Shown here piece after piece: positions 8,994 through 16,148 of a stretch of 64,000 nt of DNA. The notes under the pieces were generated by a model. The model was not told the DNA's origin. It searched no databases and was given only the letters and a program-made list of their open reading frames with translations. Position 1 is the stretch's first letter. Every line of letters begins with the position of its first letter. Both the position numbers and the translations under genes were made by a program. Origin of the DNA: Butyricicoccus_A sp963620595 (GTDB lineage: Bacteria; Bacillota; Clostridia; Oscillospirales; Butyricicoccaceae); the NCBI GenBank assembly GCA_963620595.1, contig CAVFAY010000008.1, positions 1 through 64,000 on the forward strand. Direction: 5' to 3'.

Positions 8994-10678
8994 TTAGCCC
9001 GCTACTGCGGTATCTTCCGTAGTGTTGATTTCAATGTACTCGGCAATCTTGCGGAGCTCGTCAGCAAATTTGAATTTCACGCTGATATTGCCGTTTTCAT
9101 AGACCTTGATATAGTCCACAAGCTCAACCAAGATTTCACGGTTGAGGGCTTCAATGTTCTGATACTTCATAAAGGCTACCAGTGCAGGATGCTCGTTATC
9201 TACACCATTTGCCAGTTCTGCGCGTTCAGCGTTCAGCCGGGTAAGCACTGCGGAAATATCAGAAGTCTGTCTCGTTCATAGTCGGCCTTCATATCCCGGT
9301 ATTCCTGCTGGGTGATTTCACCGTCTTTCCAGTCCTGATAAAGAGACTGCTTGTAGCGTGTTATCTTTGTCAGTTCCCGCTCTTTTGCAGCTATCAGATC
9401 GTCCAGTCGGTAAGACTGGCTTTTTTTGATTGGAGCGGAATTGATCTGTGTGACGATTTCCGAGTAGGAAACAGCCAAATGCACCTGATGCTGTACGGCG
9501 AACAGAACAGCAGCCTCCAGCCGCTCATGCTTGATTGAGTGCATGGTGCAGGCCGTCCGGGAACGGTTCTTGTAGGTTGAGCAAGAATAATATACTTTGT
9601 TGTTCTTGCCAACGCATCGGGTAATGGCCCGCCCGCAATCGGCACATTTCAGAAAGCCGCTGAATAAATGTACCTCACGGCCTTTCGGGGAAGTACGGGT
9701 ATCACGCTGTAAGAGAGCCTGTACCTTGTCGAAAGTTTCATAGTCGATAATGGCCTCATGCGTTCCAGCCACTTCCACCCATTCCTCGCGGGGAACAGCT
9801 TCAATCTGGTGTACCTTGTAGCTTTTCACCCGGCTCCGGCCTTGGGCTAAATCCCCGGTGTAGGTCGGATTGGTAAGAATGGAGTGGATCACGCGGGCTC
9901 CCCACATAGGATCGTCATACCCTCTTGTCGAAACAGGCAAGCCCTTTTGTACCTTGTAAGCCGAGGGGCTCGGTACGCCGTGTTCGTTCAGGTACAACGC
10001 GATAGCACGTTTTGATGACCCTTGAATAAGCATTGTGAAAATGAGTTTGACATTTTCAGCAGCATCGGGATCAACAATCAGCCTGTGCTTGTCCTTTGGG
10101 TGCTTTACATAGCCGTAAGGAGCAAATGCTCCGATATACTGGCCGTTGCGCCGTTTGTAATCAAATACCTGCCGGATCTTTTTGGAAGTCTGATAGCAGT
10201 AATTATCGTTCATCACGTTTGTAATGGGAACGATGATATTTGAAACGCTGTCGGGGTTCTTGTAGCTGTCCACATTCTCAGCAAGGCTGATAAAGCGAAC
10301 ACCCATTTGAACAAACAGGTTATCGATCAAACTTCCGGCATCGCTATAATTTCGTGCGAAGCGCGACAGGTCTTTTACTATAACGCAGTTGATTTTACCA
10401 CTCATGACATCCGCCAAGAGCCGTTGAAAATCTTCACGGTTGGCGTCCGTTCCAGTATGACCATCATCCACATATTCCGTGATGCTTTCAAACTCGTCAA
10501 TGTTGCGTCGGTAAAAATCGTTCAGTAGGTCACGCTGGTTTTTTACGCTGTTGCTATCGTCTTTTCCTTTTTTCAAATCTTCCTTTGAAAGCCGGATATA
10601 GATGCCCAGCCGCCAGCGGCGGATTGTGTAAGAGGGAGAGAAACTCTGCTGATACCCTCTGTTTTTTGCTCGTGCCAT
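8994..10678 (-). pseudogene. Large serine recombinase, frameshifted near the C-terminus
   Basis: The ATG at 10678 follows GGAGGAAC. The first 481 codons (to 9233) hold the resolvase catalytic domain (LGIYIRLSKEDL with the nucleophilic Ser, then VKDLSRFARN), a recombinase domain (GQYIGAFAPYGY) and a zinc ribbon with cysteines in FLKCADCGRA and YYSCSTY. Next is a coiled-coil segment that stops at LLIFPQCLPG. Two extra bases near 9272 explain the stop: the adjacent frame continues QTSDISAVLTRLNAERAEL to TAA at 8994. The restored length is about 560 residues, normal for TnpX/phage-type integrases of integrative elements. The last 85 residues are split off, so activity is doubtful. No cargo or conjugation genes remain beside it. 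It sits inside an IS200 element. Confidence 0.85.
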
Positions 10679-10772
10679 TGTTCCTCCTTCCCTATCACAT
10701 TACACTTATATTATAACTCTGTCCGGGGAGGACAACAAGGATGCCTCCGCTTCGGGACACTTTGTCTCGAAG

Positions 10773-10809
10773 AAATCAAAACCACCGGTTCAACCGGTGG
10801 TTTTGATTT
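10773..10809. repeat. 18-bp perfect hairpin, right end of the interrupted IS200 element
   Basis: AAATCAAAACCACCGGTT and its exact reverse complement are separated by a single C. The position (right of the recombinase) and shape fit the right-end hairpin of the IS200 copy whose left end is at 8773. The open stretch just before it (GEDNKDASASGHFVSKK) may be the 3' tail of its tnpA. Confidence 0.6.
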
Positions 10810-11070
10810 ATGTATTTCTGAAATTGGAATTTAATTCCCAATATAAATAACAGGGAAATAATTACACAAAATCTAATCATCCTTTCATCTTTACTTCTTT
10901 ACAGGACTTTCTTTATTTTTGCTCAAAATCGAATGCAATAAGTAAAGATAGAAAAATAAACATCAGAGACTTTGAAGTTATTTGAGCAGAGTATCGGATC
11001 TGTTTTAACAGATTTTTTATTAAATATTTCCACATATTTTTATTAACTTAAACAATAGGAGGAAACACTT
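10810..11070 (+). promoter_or_regulatory. Gap and cassette leader, copy 2
   Basis: A 260-base A/T-rich stretch has no ORF. It ends with a small hairpin, ATCTGTT-TT-AACAGAT, plus TTTTTTATT (about 11005-11020). The leader ATTTCCACATATTTTTATTAA...CAATAGGAGG then precedes the ATG at 11071. The leader matches those upstream of 7876 and 11590. Confidence 0.5.
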
Positions 11071-11449
11071 ATGAAGAACACGAATGTAAAGGTGATTAAC
11101 CTCACCCCGCACGCAATAACTGTAGTACGCGGAACATCCGACGGAGGATTGGAAACATTTGCTGTCTACGAGCCTTCTGGGCGTATGGCTCGATGCACCT
11201 CAAAAAACTGTGCAGACTGGGATTATCAATGGAATCCCAATCACCAAGACTGTTTTTGGAGACGTTCAGATTGTGGACGGTGAAGGCAATGTTTATCCAA
11301 TGCCGGAAATTTGCGATGATACGATTTATATCGTATCCGCTCTGGTCGCACGAGCTTGCAGTGATCGTTCAGATTTTTTCATCGTAAACGACACCGTTCG
11401 TGATAACGGCGGACGGATTATTGGATGCAAATCCTTTGGTCGCGTATAA
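11071..11449 (+). pseudogene. NLTPHAI-motif conserved protein, +1 frameshift
   Basis: The first frame starts at ATG 11071 with MKNTNVKVINLTPHAITVV and reaches EPSGRMARCTSK. The second frame then carries TVQTGIINGIPITKTVFGDV, YIVSALVARACSDRSDF and VRDNGGRIIGCKSF to the stop at 11449. Joined, they give one protein of about 125 residues. It belongs to a small family found in phages and plasmids that starts with NLTPH, has a PSG-AR motif and ends with D-GRI(I)G. The break is at a run of six A bases (about 11199), where one base too many separates the frames. The cause may be decay, a sequencing slip or programmed slippage. The function of the family is unknown to me. Confidence 0.7.
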
Positions 11450-11472
11450 CGTGGTAACTATCATTAGGAAAG

Positions 11473-11504
11473 GAACTCAGACATTAATTTGTCTGGGTTC
11501 TTTT
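11473..11504 (+). terminator. Rho-independent terminator, cassette copy 2
   Basis: GAACTCAGACA pairs with TGTCTGGGTTC, followed by TTTT. It is close in sequence to the terminator at 8718. Confidence 0.8.
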
Positions 11505-11539
11505 CAAGTCTATTTGTTTTGAAAATTAAATTTTTGGTT

Positions 11540-11589
11540 GAATGTTTCTTCATATTTCTTATGAATTTATTAAATAGGAGGAATCTATT
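11540..11589 (+). promoter_or_regulatory. Cassette leader, copy 3
   Basis: TTCTTCATATTTC, TTATGAATTTATTAAATAGGAGG lies directly upstream of ATG 11590 and is nearly identical in its last 25 bases to the leader at 7826. Confidence 0.5.
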
Positions 11590-12129
11590 ATGATGGTACA
11601 GAAGAAACACGGAAAGGCCGTTCGCGCCTATGAATTGGGCGCAGGCACCGAAGCAGAACAGCGCATGATTGCAGAAGGTAAGATTCTGGTGCGTCCGGAT
11701 GGTAGCTATGAACTGTTTTCACAGGAGACCGACGGGCACGGCGAACGCGCGAAAGCTGGAGACTTCTTCAAGATTGACAGCTCGGATCAGCCGTATCCAA
11801 ACGCACGCGCATTCTTTTTGAGCAATCACAAGCCGCTGAACGAACCGGATACCTATGAACAGATCCCGAAGCCACTGGGAGCATGGTGCATTGAAGAATC
11901 AACGTGCGAGGAGATTAGCTGGTTACTGGAGCAGGGAAAGCTGTGCATTCACGAAGAGGATGAAGCACATTATTTCTCTGCTGAACTTTGGGGCACGCTG
12001 GAACGCACGCCGAAGGACAGCATCATTGTCTTCTATTCCACTGAGCGCGACGAGCACAGCGAGATTACCAACGTTGATTTCAATTTTGTTGCACGGGACG
12101 AGTTTGAAAAAACATACGATGTAGTTTAA
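11590..12129 (+). CDS. Conserved hypothetical protein in an accessory cassette
   Basis: The 179-residue soluble acidic protein starts at ATG 11590 behind AGGAGG. It opens with MMVQKKHGKAVRAYELGAGT and contains RPDGSYELFSQE, a Trp/Cys-containing core (GAWCIEESTCEEISWLLEQ) and a C-terminal part FYSTERDEHSEITNVDFNFV. There is no signal peptide, membrane segment or recognised catalytic motif. I do not recognise a named family. The small size, solitary transcription and position among phage and IS remains suggest a plasmid- or phage-type accessory protein. Codon use is more G/C-rich than in the TPR neighbour. Confidence 0.7.
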   Translation: MMVQKKHGKAVRAYELGAGTEAEQRMIAEGKILVRPDGSYELFSQETDGHGERAKAGDFFKIDSSDQPYPNARAFFLSNHKPLNEPDTYEQIPKPLGAWCIEESTCEEISWLLEQGKLCIHEEDEAHYFSAELWGTLERTPKDSIIVFYSTERDEHSEITNVDFNFVARDEFEKTYDVV

Positions 12130-12175
12130 CAAACTATTCTGATTCGCGTAACACTGTCAGCACATCATAAAGAAA

Positions 12176-12208
12176 GAAGTCAGGCATTAATAATGCTTGG
12201 CTTCTTTC
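12176..12208 (+). terminator. Rho-independent terminator, cassette copy 3
   Basis: GAAGTCAGGCATTA pairs with TAATGCTTGGCTTC and is followed by TTTCCC. The stem start and the CATTAAT core resemble the other two cassette terminators. Confidence 0.75.
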
Positions 12209-12222
12209 CCTTTGCATTAAAA

Positions 12223-12312
12223 AGCAGGGAAGTTGGCTATGATACCAACAATCCCTGCTAGATGATAAACAAGAAAGATCAATCTTATGCAATTGGTGTA
12301 AACTTGGTGTAA
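12223..12312. repeat. Nested inverted repeat and 9-base direct repeat
   Basis: AGCAGGGA/TCCCTGCT (12223-12230, 12252-12259) encloses GTTGG/CCAAC. Downstream, TTGGTGTAA occurs twice with a 2-base gap (12293, 12304). There is no gene. It could be an integration or replication site of a lost element, but this is unproven. Confidence 0.4.
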
Positions 12313-12364
12313 GGATTAAATTTTACTTTAAGTTTTCATCACATTTTTACACAAAATCCGCCTT

Positions 12365-12660
12365 TCACAACCGATAAATGTCTCTACATTGCGCTGCATT
12401 GCTTACTCCTCCACTTCTTCCAACATCTCTTCCAGATACCATAGAAGTTCTGTAAGTCAATTGTTCTAGTCTATCTAATAGATTTTCCTGTGTTCCGTCT
12501 GCTGTTGGCTTCTGAAGGAACTGCACATAGCGAGGCATACGCTGCTCATGTTTACGAACGTATTCTTCAATTAGTGTCACCGTGACGCCATTTGTCATCT
12601 TGTCTATACTGCTTTGCCACGCCGCTCATGCTCAATAGAATATCTCAACATCGCCATGGC
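12365..12660 (-). pseudogene. Scrambled phage gene fragments
   Basis: Short minus-strand open pieces lie in different frames: FDDAMAMLRYSIEHERRGKA at about 12600-12660, MTNGVTVTLIEEYVRKHEQR, and LTELLWYLEEMLEEVEE followed by a start MQRNVETFIGC near 12390. None forms a complete gene. Their position directly after terminase remnants suggests leftover phage genes, of function I cannot name. Confidence 0.4.
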
Positions 12661-12664
12661 GTCA

Positions 12665-13058
12665 TCAAAAAGCTGACACCGGATTGAACGTTAATCGAAT
12701 TTGATAAAACCGCCCTGCTGGCAGCTCTCCTCGTAAACGGTCATCAATGATTTCAAAGTCTGACTGCGTAATCTCCGTTGCTTCTTCAATCCAAACATCC
12801 GTTAGCTTGCCGCGCTTAAATGTAATAGATTTCAGCTTTTCTCGCTGTTTATCATCATTTACGTCACGAAAAATCACTTGATTATGGTTTGACTTGCATT
12901 CCAGCAACATGTTTGAGCTGTTTATATACCAGTATTTTTTGTATTGATCTCCGAACAACAGATTTTCCCGATCCTGCCGAACCTTTCAGCACGATGTATC
13001 TCTTGCGGCTCTGGTCGGCATCGCGAAAGCATGCATTTGCTTGTATCACAATGTTCAT
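12665..13058 (-). pseudogene. terL: Phage terminase large subunit, internally deleted
   Basis: The ATG at 13058 overlaps the small-subunit stop (ATGA). The first part, RYIVLKGSAGSGKSV, holds the Walker A motif of the packaging ATPase. About 12 codons later the reading breaks, and the next frame begins FGDQYKKYWYINSS and runs through ITFKRGKLTDVWIEEATE (Walker B) to RLTFNPVSAF, stop. The stretch between Walker A and FGDQ (about 60 residues in relatives) is deleted, and the nuclease domain is missing. This was a PBSX-type TerL that pumped DNA into phage heads. It is dead. Confidence 0.8.
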
Positions 13059-13488
13059 CCTGTATCGTCACCGTAGTCAATGTTGATGTTCAAGTCCATG
13101 TCAGCATCTATGTCTACCTTATCCGTATACAAGCCATATCGTTTGCCAAGCAATTCAGCAGCCTTCAGCCGTTCCTTTTCATCAGGACATTTTTCTATTG
13201 CTTCTTGCATTCCATCACCTATCAAGCACAGTACACTTGACTGAGATTCACCACGCATAACACTTGTCAGGTATTCCATGACCTCTTAGGCGTCTGCGTT
13301 TTTTCGCTGTGAAGCTTTTCCGCCTGGTCAGAAATATACTTTTGAACCTCAGCATTTCTGAGCAATCGCCCTCCGTTAGTTGCTGCGACGGCATCGCTCT
13401 TAATGTTTCGATAAACCGCTTTGTAGGTCCGAGTGGTATTGCAGTCAATCAGATATTCGTCTCAAAATCGTTTCTGTTTTTCTGTCAT
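13055..13488 (-). pseudogene. terS: Phage terminase small subunit, with stop and frameshift
   Basis: From ATG 13488 the frame reads MTEKQKRF, an in-frame TGA where a Cys is expected, then DEYLIDCNTTRTYKAVYRNI and NAEVQKYISDQAEK. A one-base deletion in the next codons shifts to MEYLTSVMRGESQSSVLCLI and a C-terminus with KRYGLYTDKVDIDAD, stopping at 13055. The DNA-binding N-terminus and the coupling region are both recognisable as a Terminase_2-like small subunit. Two lesions make it inactive. Confidence 0.8.
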
Positions 13489-13586
13489 GCCACTCACCTG
13501 CCTTTCTGAGCATAACAAAACCGCCCACGAAACCCGTAGACGGTTAAAATAATTTAAATATTTTTGAACTTTTTATCGAGAATTAC

Positions 13587-13615
13587 TTGATTTTTACGTA
13601 ACGTAATAGTATAAT
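13587..13615 (+). promoter_or_regulatory. Sigma-A promoter with palindromic spacer
   Basis: TTGATT (13587) and TATAAT (13610) are 17 bases apart. The spacer holds TTACGTAACGTAA, an operator-like palindrome. The 25 bases before the -35 (TTTTTATCGAGAAT...CTTGA) match those before the hicAB promoter at 14199. Confidence 0.7.
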
Positions 13616-13641
13616 TAAATCATAGAAAGGAGGTAAACGGA

Positions 13642-13752
13642 ATGGATAAAATCCATGATTTGCTAGAGATAGCAAAGGACTTACTTGAAATTCTTGTCTT
13701 AGTCTTGACGGCCCGCCAGCTTACCAAGAAAAAGCACAAGAAAAAGAAGTAA
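13642..13752 (+). CDS. 36-residue amphipathic small protein
   Basis: ATG 13642 follows a strong AAAGGAGG and a clear promoter. The product has an acidic-hydrophobic helix (HDLLEIAKDLLEILVLVL) and a lysine-rich tail (KKKHKKKK). That layout is typical of small membrane-active peptides such as type I toxins or holin-like peptides, but I cannot assign a family. A GGAGGGAGCAAAGTCTCCCTCC hairpin follows directly (about 13758-13780). Confidence 0.6.
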   Translation: MDKIHDLLEIAKDLLEILVLVLTARQLTKKKHKKKK

Positions 13753-13820
13753 GTCCACGGAGGGAGCAAAGTCTCCCTCCCCCTTCAAGGGATTTTATTA
13801 TACCACATTCTGAAAAAAAT

Positions 13821-13970
13821 ATGAACAAGAAATCTATAAACTCTTTGTTGTCTGCTCTTGTCGTGCTGAACATTCTCGATGGAGACCTTTCTCACCCGTC
13901 AATCTTGGATATTGTGAAGTTTGCTCTGTTGATCTTATGTTTCTATCTAAATAACCGAAAGGAACGTTGA
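13821..13970 (+). CDS. 49-residue small membrane protein
   Basis: ATG 13821 opens MNKKSINSLLSALVVLNIL and the product has a second hydrophobic stretch (FALLILCFYL) before a basic end NNRKER. One or two membrane helices are likely. The ribosome-binding site is weak (only A-rich sequence upstream). It ends 2 bases before the next start, so the two genes are probably translated together. Function unknown. Confidence 0.45.
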   Translation: MNKKSINSLLSALVVLNILDGDLSHPSILDIVKFALLILCFYLNNRKER

Positions 13971-13972
13971 AT

Positions 13973-14167
13973 ATGCAAATAAAACCTATCAAACTTTCTC
14001 CCAAAAAAGGTGGAAACGGTTATGTTTCAAGTTATTCCGTAAACCTTGGCTGTGCAGAAGTGCGCACCGTTGGTTTTCTGGATGATAATGGCAATCCACT
14101 TCCACTGGAAAAAGTAATTGTCTCCGAAAATCAACAAATCATCATCAAGCTAAAGGCTGAGGAGTAA
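13973..14167 (+). CDS. 64-residue hypothetical protein
   Basis: I chose ATG 13973 because GAAAGGAA lies 9 bases upstream; a TTG at 13967 is also in frame. The protein reads MQIKPIKLSPKKGG, then a beta-rich body with SSYSVNLGCAEVRTVGFLDD and a KVIVSENQQIIIKLKAEE end. It is small and soluble, of a type seen in Clostridia prophages, with no known function. It shares a transcript with the two small ORFs before it. Confidence 0.55.
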   Translation: MQIKPIKLSPKKGGNGYVSSYSVNLGCAEVRTVGFLDDNGNPLPLEKVIVSENQQIIIKLKAEE

Positions 14168-14185
14168 TCCTCAGCTTTTTCTTTT
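14156..14185 (+). terminator. Rho-independent terminator
   Basis: GCTGAGGA and TCCTCAGC pair around GTAA, and a T-rich run follows. The stem overlaps the stop codon of the 64-residue ORF. Confidence 0.85.
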
Positions 14186-14198
14186 TATCGAGAATCGC

Positions 14199-14227
14199 TT
14201 GACATTTATACACATAACGCGTATATA
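14199..14227 (+). promoter_or_regulatory. hicAB promoter with operator-like palindrome
   Basis: TTGACA (14199) and TATATA (14222) are separated by 17 bases. TATACACATAACGCGTATA across the spacer is an imperfect palindrome, as expected for HicB autorepression. The upstream flank duplicates that of the 13587 promoter. Confidence 0.7.
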
Positions 14228-14250
14228 TAATCATGAAAAGAAGGAAAGCT

Positions 14251-14438
14251 ATGAATACTAAAGAGATCGAAAAGATCATCTTAGCTGATGGATGGAAGTT
14301 AAAAAGCGTTAAGGGCGATCACTTCCAATACGTTCATCCTACAAAACCAGGTAAGGTCACAATTCCTTCGAGCAAAAGAAGCGTGATCTTCATCCAAAAA
14401 CCGCAGACAGCATCTTGAAGCAGGCAGGGCTGAAATAA
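14251..14438 (+). pseudogene. hicA: HicA mRNA-interferase toxin, frameshifted
   Basis: ATG 14251 (GAAGGAAAG upstream) begins MNTKEIEKIILADGWKLKSV. It contains the double-stranded-RNA-binding fold with the catalytic His in GDHFQYVHP and a KVTIPS strand. A one-base change near 14378 then breaks the frame; the expected end RDLHPKTADSILKQAGLK lies in the next frame and stops at 14438. HicA cleaves mRNA. With the last third altered this copy is probably inactive, while the antitoxin gene beside it is intact. Confidence 0.8.
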
Positions 14439-14506
14439 GACCCTACCCTTCAGGGGTGTTTAGGATAGAAAGAAAATTATTACGAATACATTAGGAGGTA
14501 TTTACT

Positions 14507-14908
14507 ATGCGACTTGTGTATCCCGCTTTATTTGAACCATGGGAAAACGGTACTGGATTCACCGTAACTGTTCCCGACTTACTAGGCTGTGTTACCGAGG
14601 GCGAAAATCTTGCCGATGCTATCGAAATGGCACAAGACGCCGCGTCTGGTTGGGTGCTTGACGAACTAGAAGATGGAAAGTCTATTCCAAAGCCGAGTGC
14701 AATGAACGACATTCACCCAGAAGGCAACGCATTTGTGAGTCTGTTATCTTTGGATATGAACAGCTATGCAGCCAAATATGGTAATAAAGCCGTCCGCAAG
14801 AATCTGACTATTCCTGCTTGGTTAAACACATTTGCCGAAAATCAGAAAATCAATTTTTCGCAGGTTTTAACAGAAGCATTGTCCGCAATGTATCAGCAAT
14901 CACATTGA
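14507..14908 (+). CDS. hicB: HicB-family antitoxin
   Basis: This 133-residue protein starts at ATG 14507 behind AGGAGG. It has the partial RNase-H-like HicB fold at 1-80 (YPALFEPWENGTGFTVTVPD, LLGCVTEGENLADAIEMAQD) and a C-terminal ribbon-helix-helix segment (KNLTIPAWLNTFAE...INFSQVLTEAL). HicB binds HicA and represses its own promoter through the C-terminal domain. It follows the broken hicA by 68 bases on the same transcript and is complete. Confidence 0.9.
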   Translation: MRLVYPALFEPWENGTGFTVTVPDLLGCVTEGENLADAIEMAQDAASGWVLDELEDGKSIPKPSAMNDIHPEGNAFVSLLSLDMNSYAAKYGNKAVRKNLTIPAWLNTFAENQKINFSQVLTEALSAMYQQSH

Positions 14909-14920
14909 TTTGTGAACCTT

Positions 14921-14950
14921 AGACCGCCAGATAAAGGCGGTCTTTTTTAT
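14921..14950 (+). terminator. Rho-independent terminator after hicB
   Basis: AGACCGCC and GGCGGTCT pair around a 7-base loop and are followed by TTTTTTAT. A second hairpin (GCCGCCCC...GGAGCGGC, about 14965-14985) sits just downstream and may serve the opposite-strand tRNA. Confidence 0.85.
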
Positions 14951-15022
14951 ACATAGCAAAGCCGCCCCGATTGGAGCGGCCCGCTGAGGAGATTTAAATA
15001 ATATGCCATGACAAAATGTCAT

Positions 15023-15095
15023 TGGAGCTGCAGGTTGGACTTAAACCAACGCCCTGCCGATTACAAGTCGGCTGCTCTACCACTGAAGCTACAGC
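15023..15095 (-). tRNA. tRNA-Thr (anticodon TGT)
   Basis: The minus strand starts GCTGTAGCTTCAGTGGTAGA. The anticodon loop is CTTGTAA within CCGA/TCGG, the T-loop is GGTTTAAGTCC, and the end CTGCAGC-TCCA pairs with the start (one G-U). CCA is encoded. Its 3' end faces the mobile-element zone, so it may be the integration site of an ancestral island. Confidence 0.95.
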
Positions 15096-15125
15096 AGCGT
15101 ATCGCCGGTCTTTCCCAACTTCTCG

Positions 15126-15370
15126 TTACGTTTCCACCTCACCATACAGCGCCAGCGCAAAACGCCGTAATGCTTTTTCTTTCCGCCGATATACTTCGGA
15201 CTTTTCTACATGTAGCTCTTCACAGAGCCGCTCTGTATGTCATTTGTGTCTATTTACGTAAAAACAGGTCATCTCTGTTCGCAGCTGCGCAATACGCCCT
15301 GTCACCGATTCAAGCGTTGCTTGCTCATCAATCCGCACCTCCTGCAGATTTCTTCTTTGCACGTGTCATT
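15126..15370 (-). pseudogene. Phage sigma-like / HTH regulator fragment
   Basis: The minus strand reads EVRIDEQATLESVTGRIAQL, RTEMTCFYVNRHK, a TGA stop, then HTERLCEELHVEKSEVYRRK EKALRRFALALYGEVE. The second half is a helix-turn-helix similar to late-gene activators of clostridial phages (VEKS-VYRRK-AL). An internal stop and the missing N-terminus mark it as dead. Confidence 0.5.
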
Positions 15371-15418
15371 GTCCGTGTTATACTTATAGATATAGTTAAA
15401 AGAGAAGGAGTTTTCTTT

Positions 15419-15793
15419 ACGGATAAAAAATATTATTCTTTCCCCACTTTTTTCTATTACGATGACGATGGCATTTCCATTGAATTTCCGGATTTGCCGG
15501 GATGCCTGCCGTGCGCAGATACATCTGCGGAGGCTTTTCGCAACGCGAAAGAAGCGTTGGGATTGCATCTGTATGGCATGGAGCAGGATCAGGAACCGAT
15601 TCCGGAGCCCACTCCAATCCACGAATTACATCCGGAAGAAGGCGGTGTCATGGTCATGGTTGAGGTGTTTATGCCCGCCGTGCGTGACCGTATCAATCAT
15701 CGTGTCGTAAAAAAGACTTTGACCATACCGGCATGGCTGAAAAGAACAAATAAAGGAGATGATCGAGAAAAATCGCTCTGCCCGCATATTTAA
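15419..15793 (+). pseudogene. Second HicB-like antitoxin with lost start codon and altered C-terminus
   Basis: From 15419 the frame reads DKKYYSFPTFFYYDDDGISI, EFPDLPGCLPCADTSAEAF and HRVVKKTLTIPAWLKR, clearly a HicB. The codon where ATG is expected, 8 bases after GAAGGAG, is ACG, and no ATG, GTG or TTG precedes the fold in a sensible place. The ribbon-helix-helix end is also wrong after PAWLK: a frameshift replaces NFSQ-type sequence with RTNKGDDREKSLCPHI. No hicA is adjacent. It may be a dead solitary antitoxin. The open frame extends left through the tRNA, but that part is spurious. Confidence 0.65.
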
Positions 15794-16081
15794 GTATACT
15801 GATTTTTCTCACTTTTTGCCATGGTCATAATACCTTATTTTTGACCATGCACCGCTGTTTTGCGCGGCTCATGCGGCGTGCTGCGGCAGTCGGAACTGCG
15901 AGACCATGTGTGGCAGATGCAATTTTGTCAATAACCTGAAGAAACTCGTTAGCTCCAGTCAAAGCTGCTTTAAAGAAATCGGAACTCATCAGGCACGTTC
16001 TGTTCCAGATTTTTAATCGGTTAGAAGTTGATATACTGTCCTGCGTGGCTTGGAACTTATGTGCCACAACACATGCGATAT
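15794..16081. other. Gap with possible phage tail debris
   Basis: No convincing gene. The minus strand has an open stretch with FFKAALTGANEFLQVIDKIA, which resembles the low-complexity end of a tape-measure protein but is too short to call. Confidence 0.35.
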
Positions 16082-16109
16082 TTGCTTTGTCAACAAAAAA
16101 GTGTATAAT
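16082..16109 (+). promoter_or_regulatory. Putative promoter of the patatin gene
   Basis: TTGCTT (16082) and TATAAT (16104) are 16 bases apart. An ATG at 16116 lies inside the start region, which favours the downstream ATG at 16149 as translation start. Confidence 0.55.
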
Positions 16110-16148
16110 AGATACATGAAAAAATCTCAGAAAGTACAGGTATTACTT

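Noticed and set aside
12889..13240. Plus-strand frames over the terminase remnants
   Set aside because: Low-complexity antisense of terL/terS, without ribosome-binding sites.
15023..15095. Attachment-site repeat of the tRNA-Thr 3' end at the left of the island
   Set aside because: I looked for GGAGCTGCAGGTTGG elsewhere and saw no second copy in the window.
15008..15418. Long plus-strand open frame continuing left of the second hicB
   Set aside because: Its first part is the tRNA-Thr read in antisense (LDLNQRPADYKSAALP, a well-known artefact), and the middle is the complement of a decayed phage gene.
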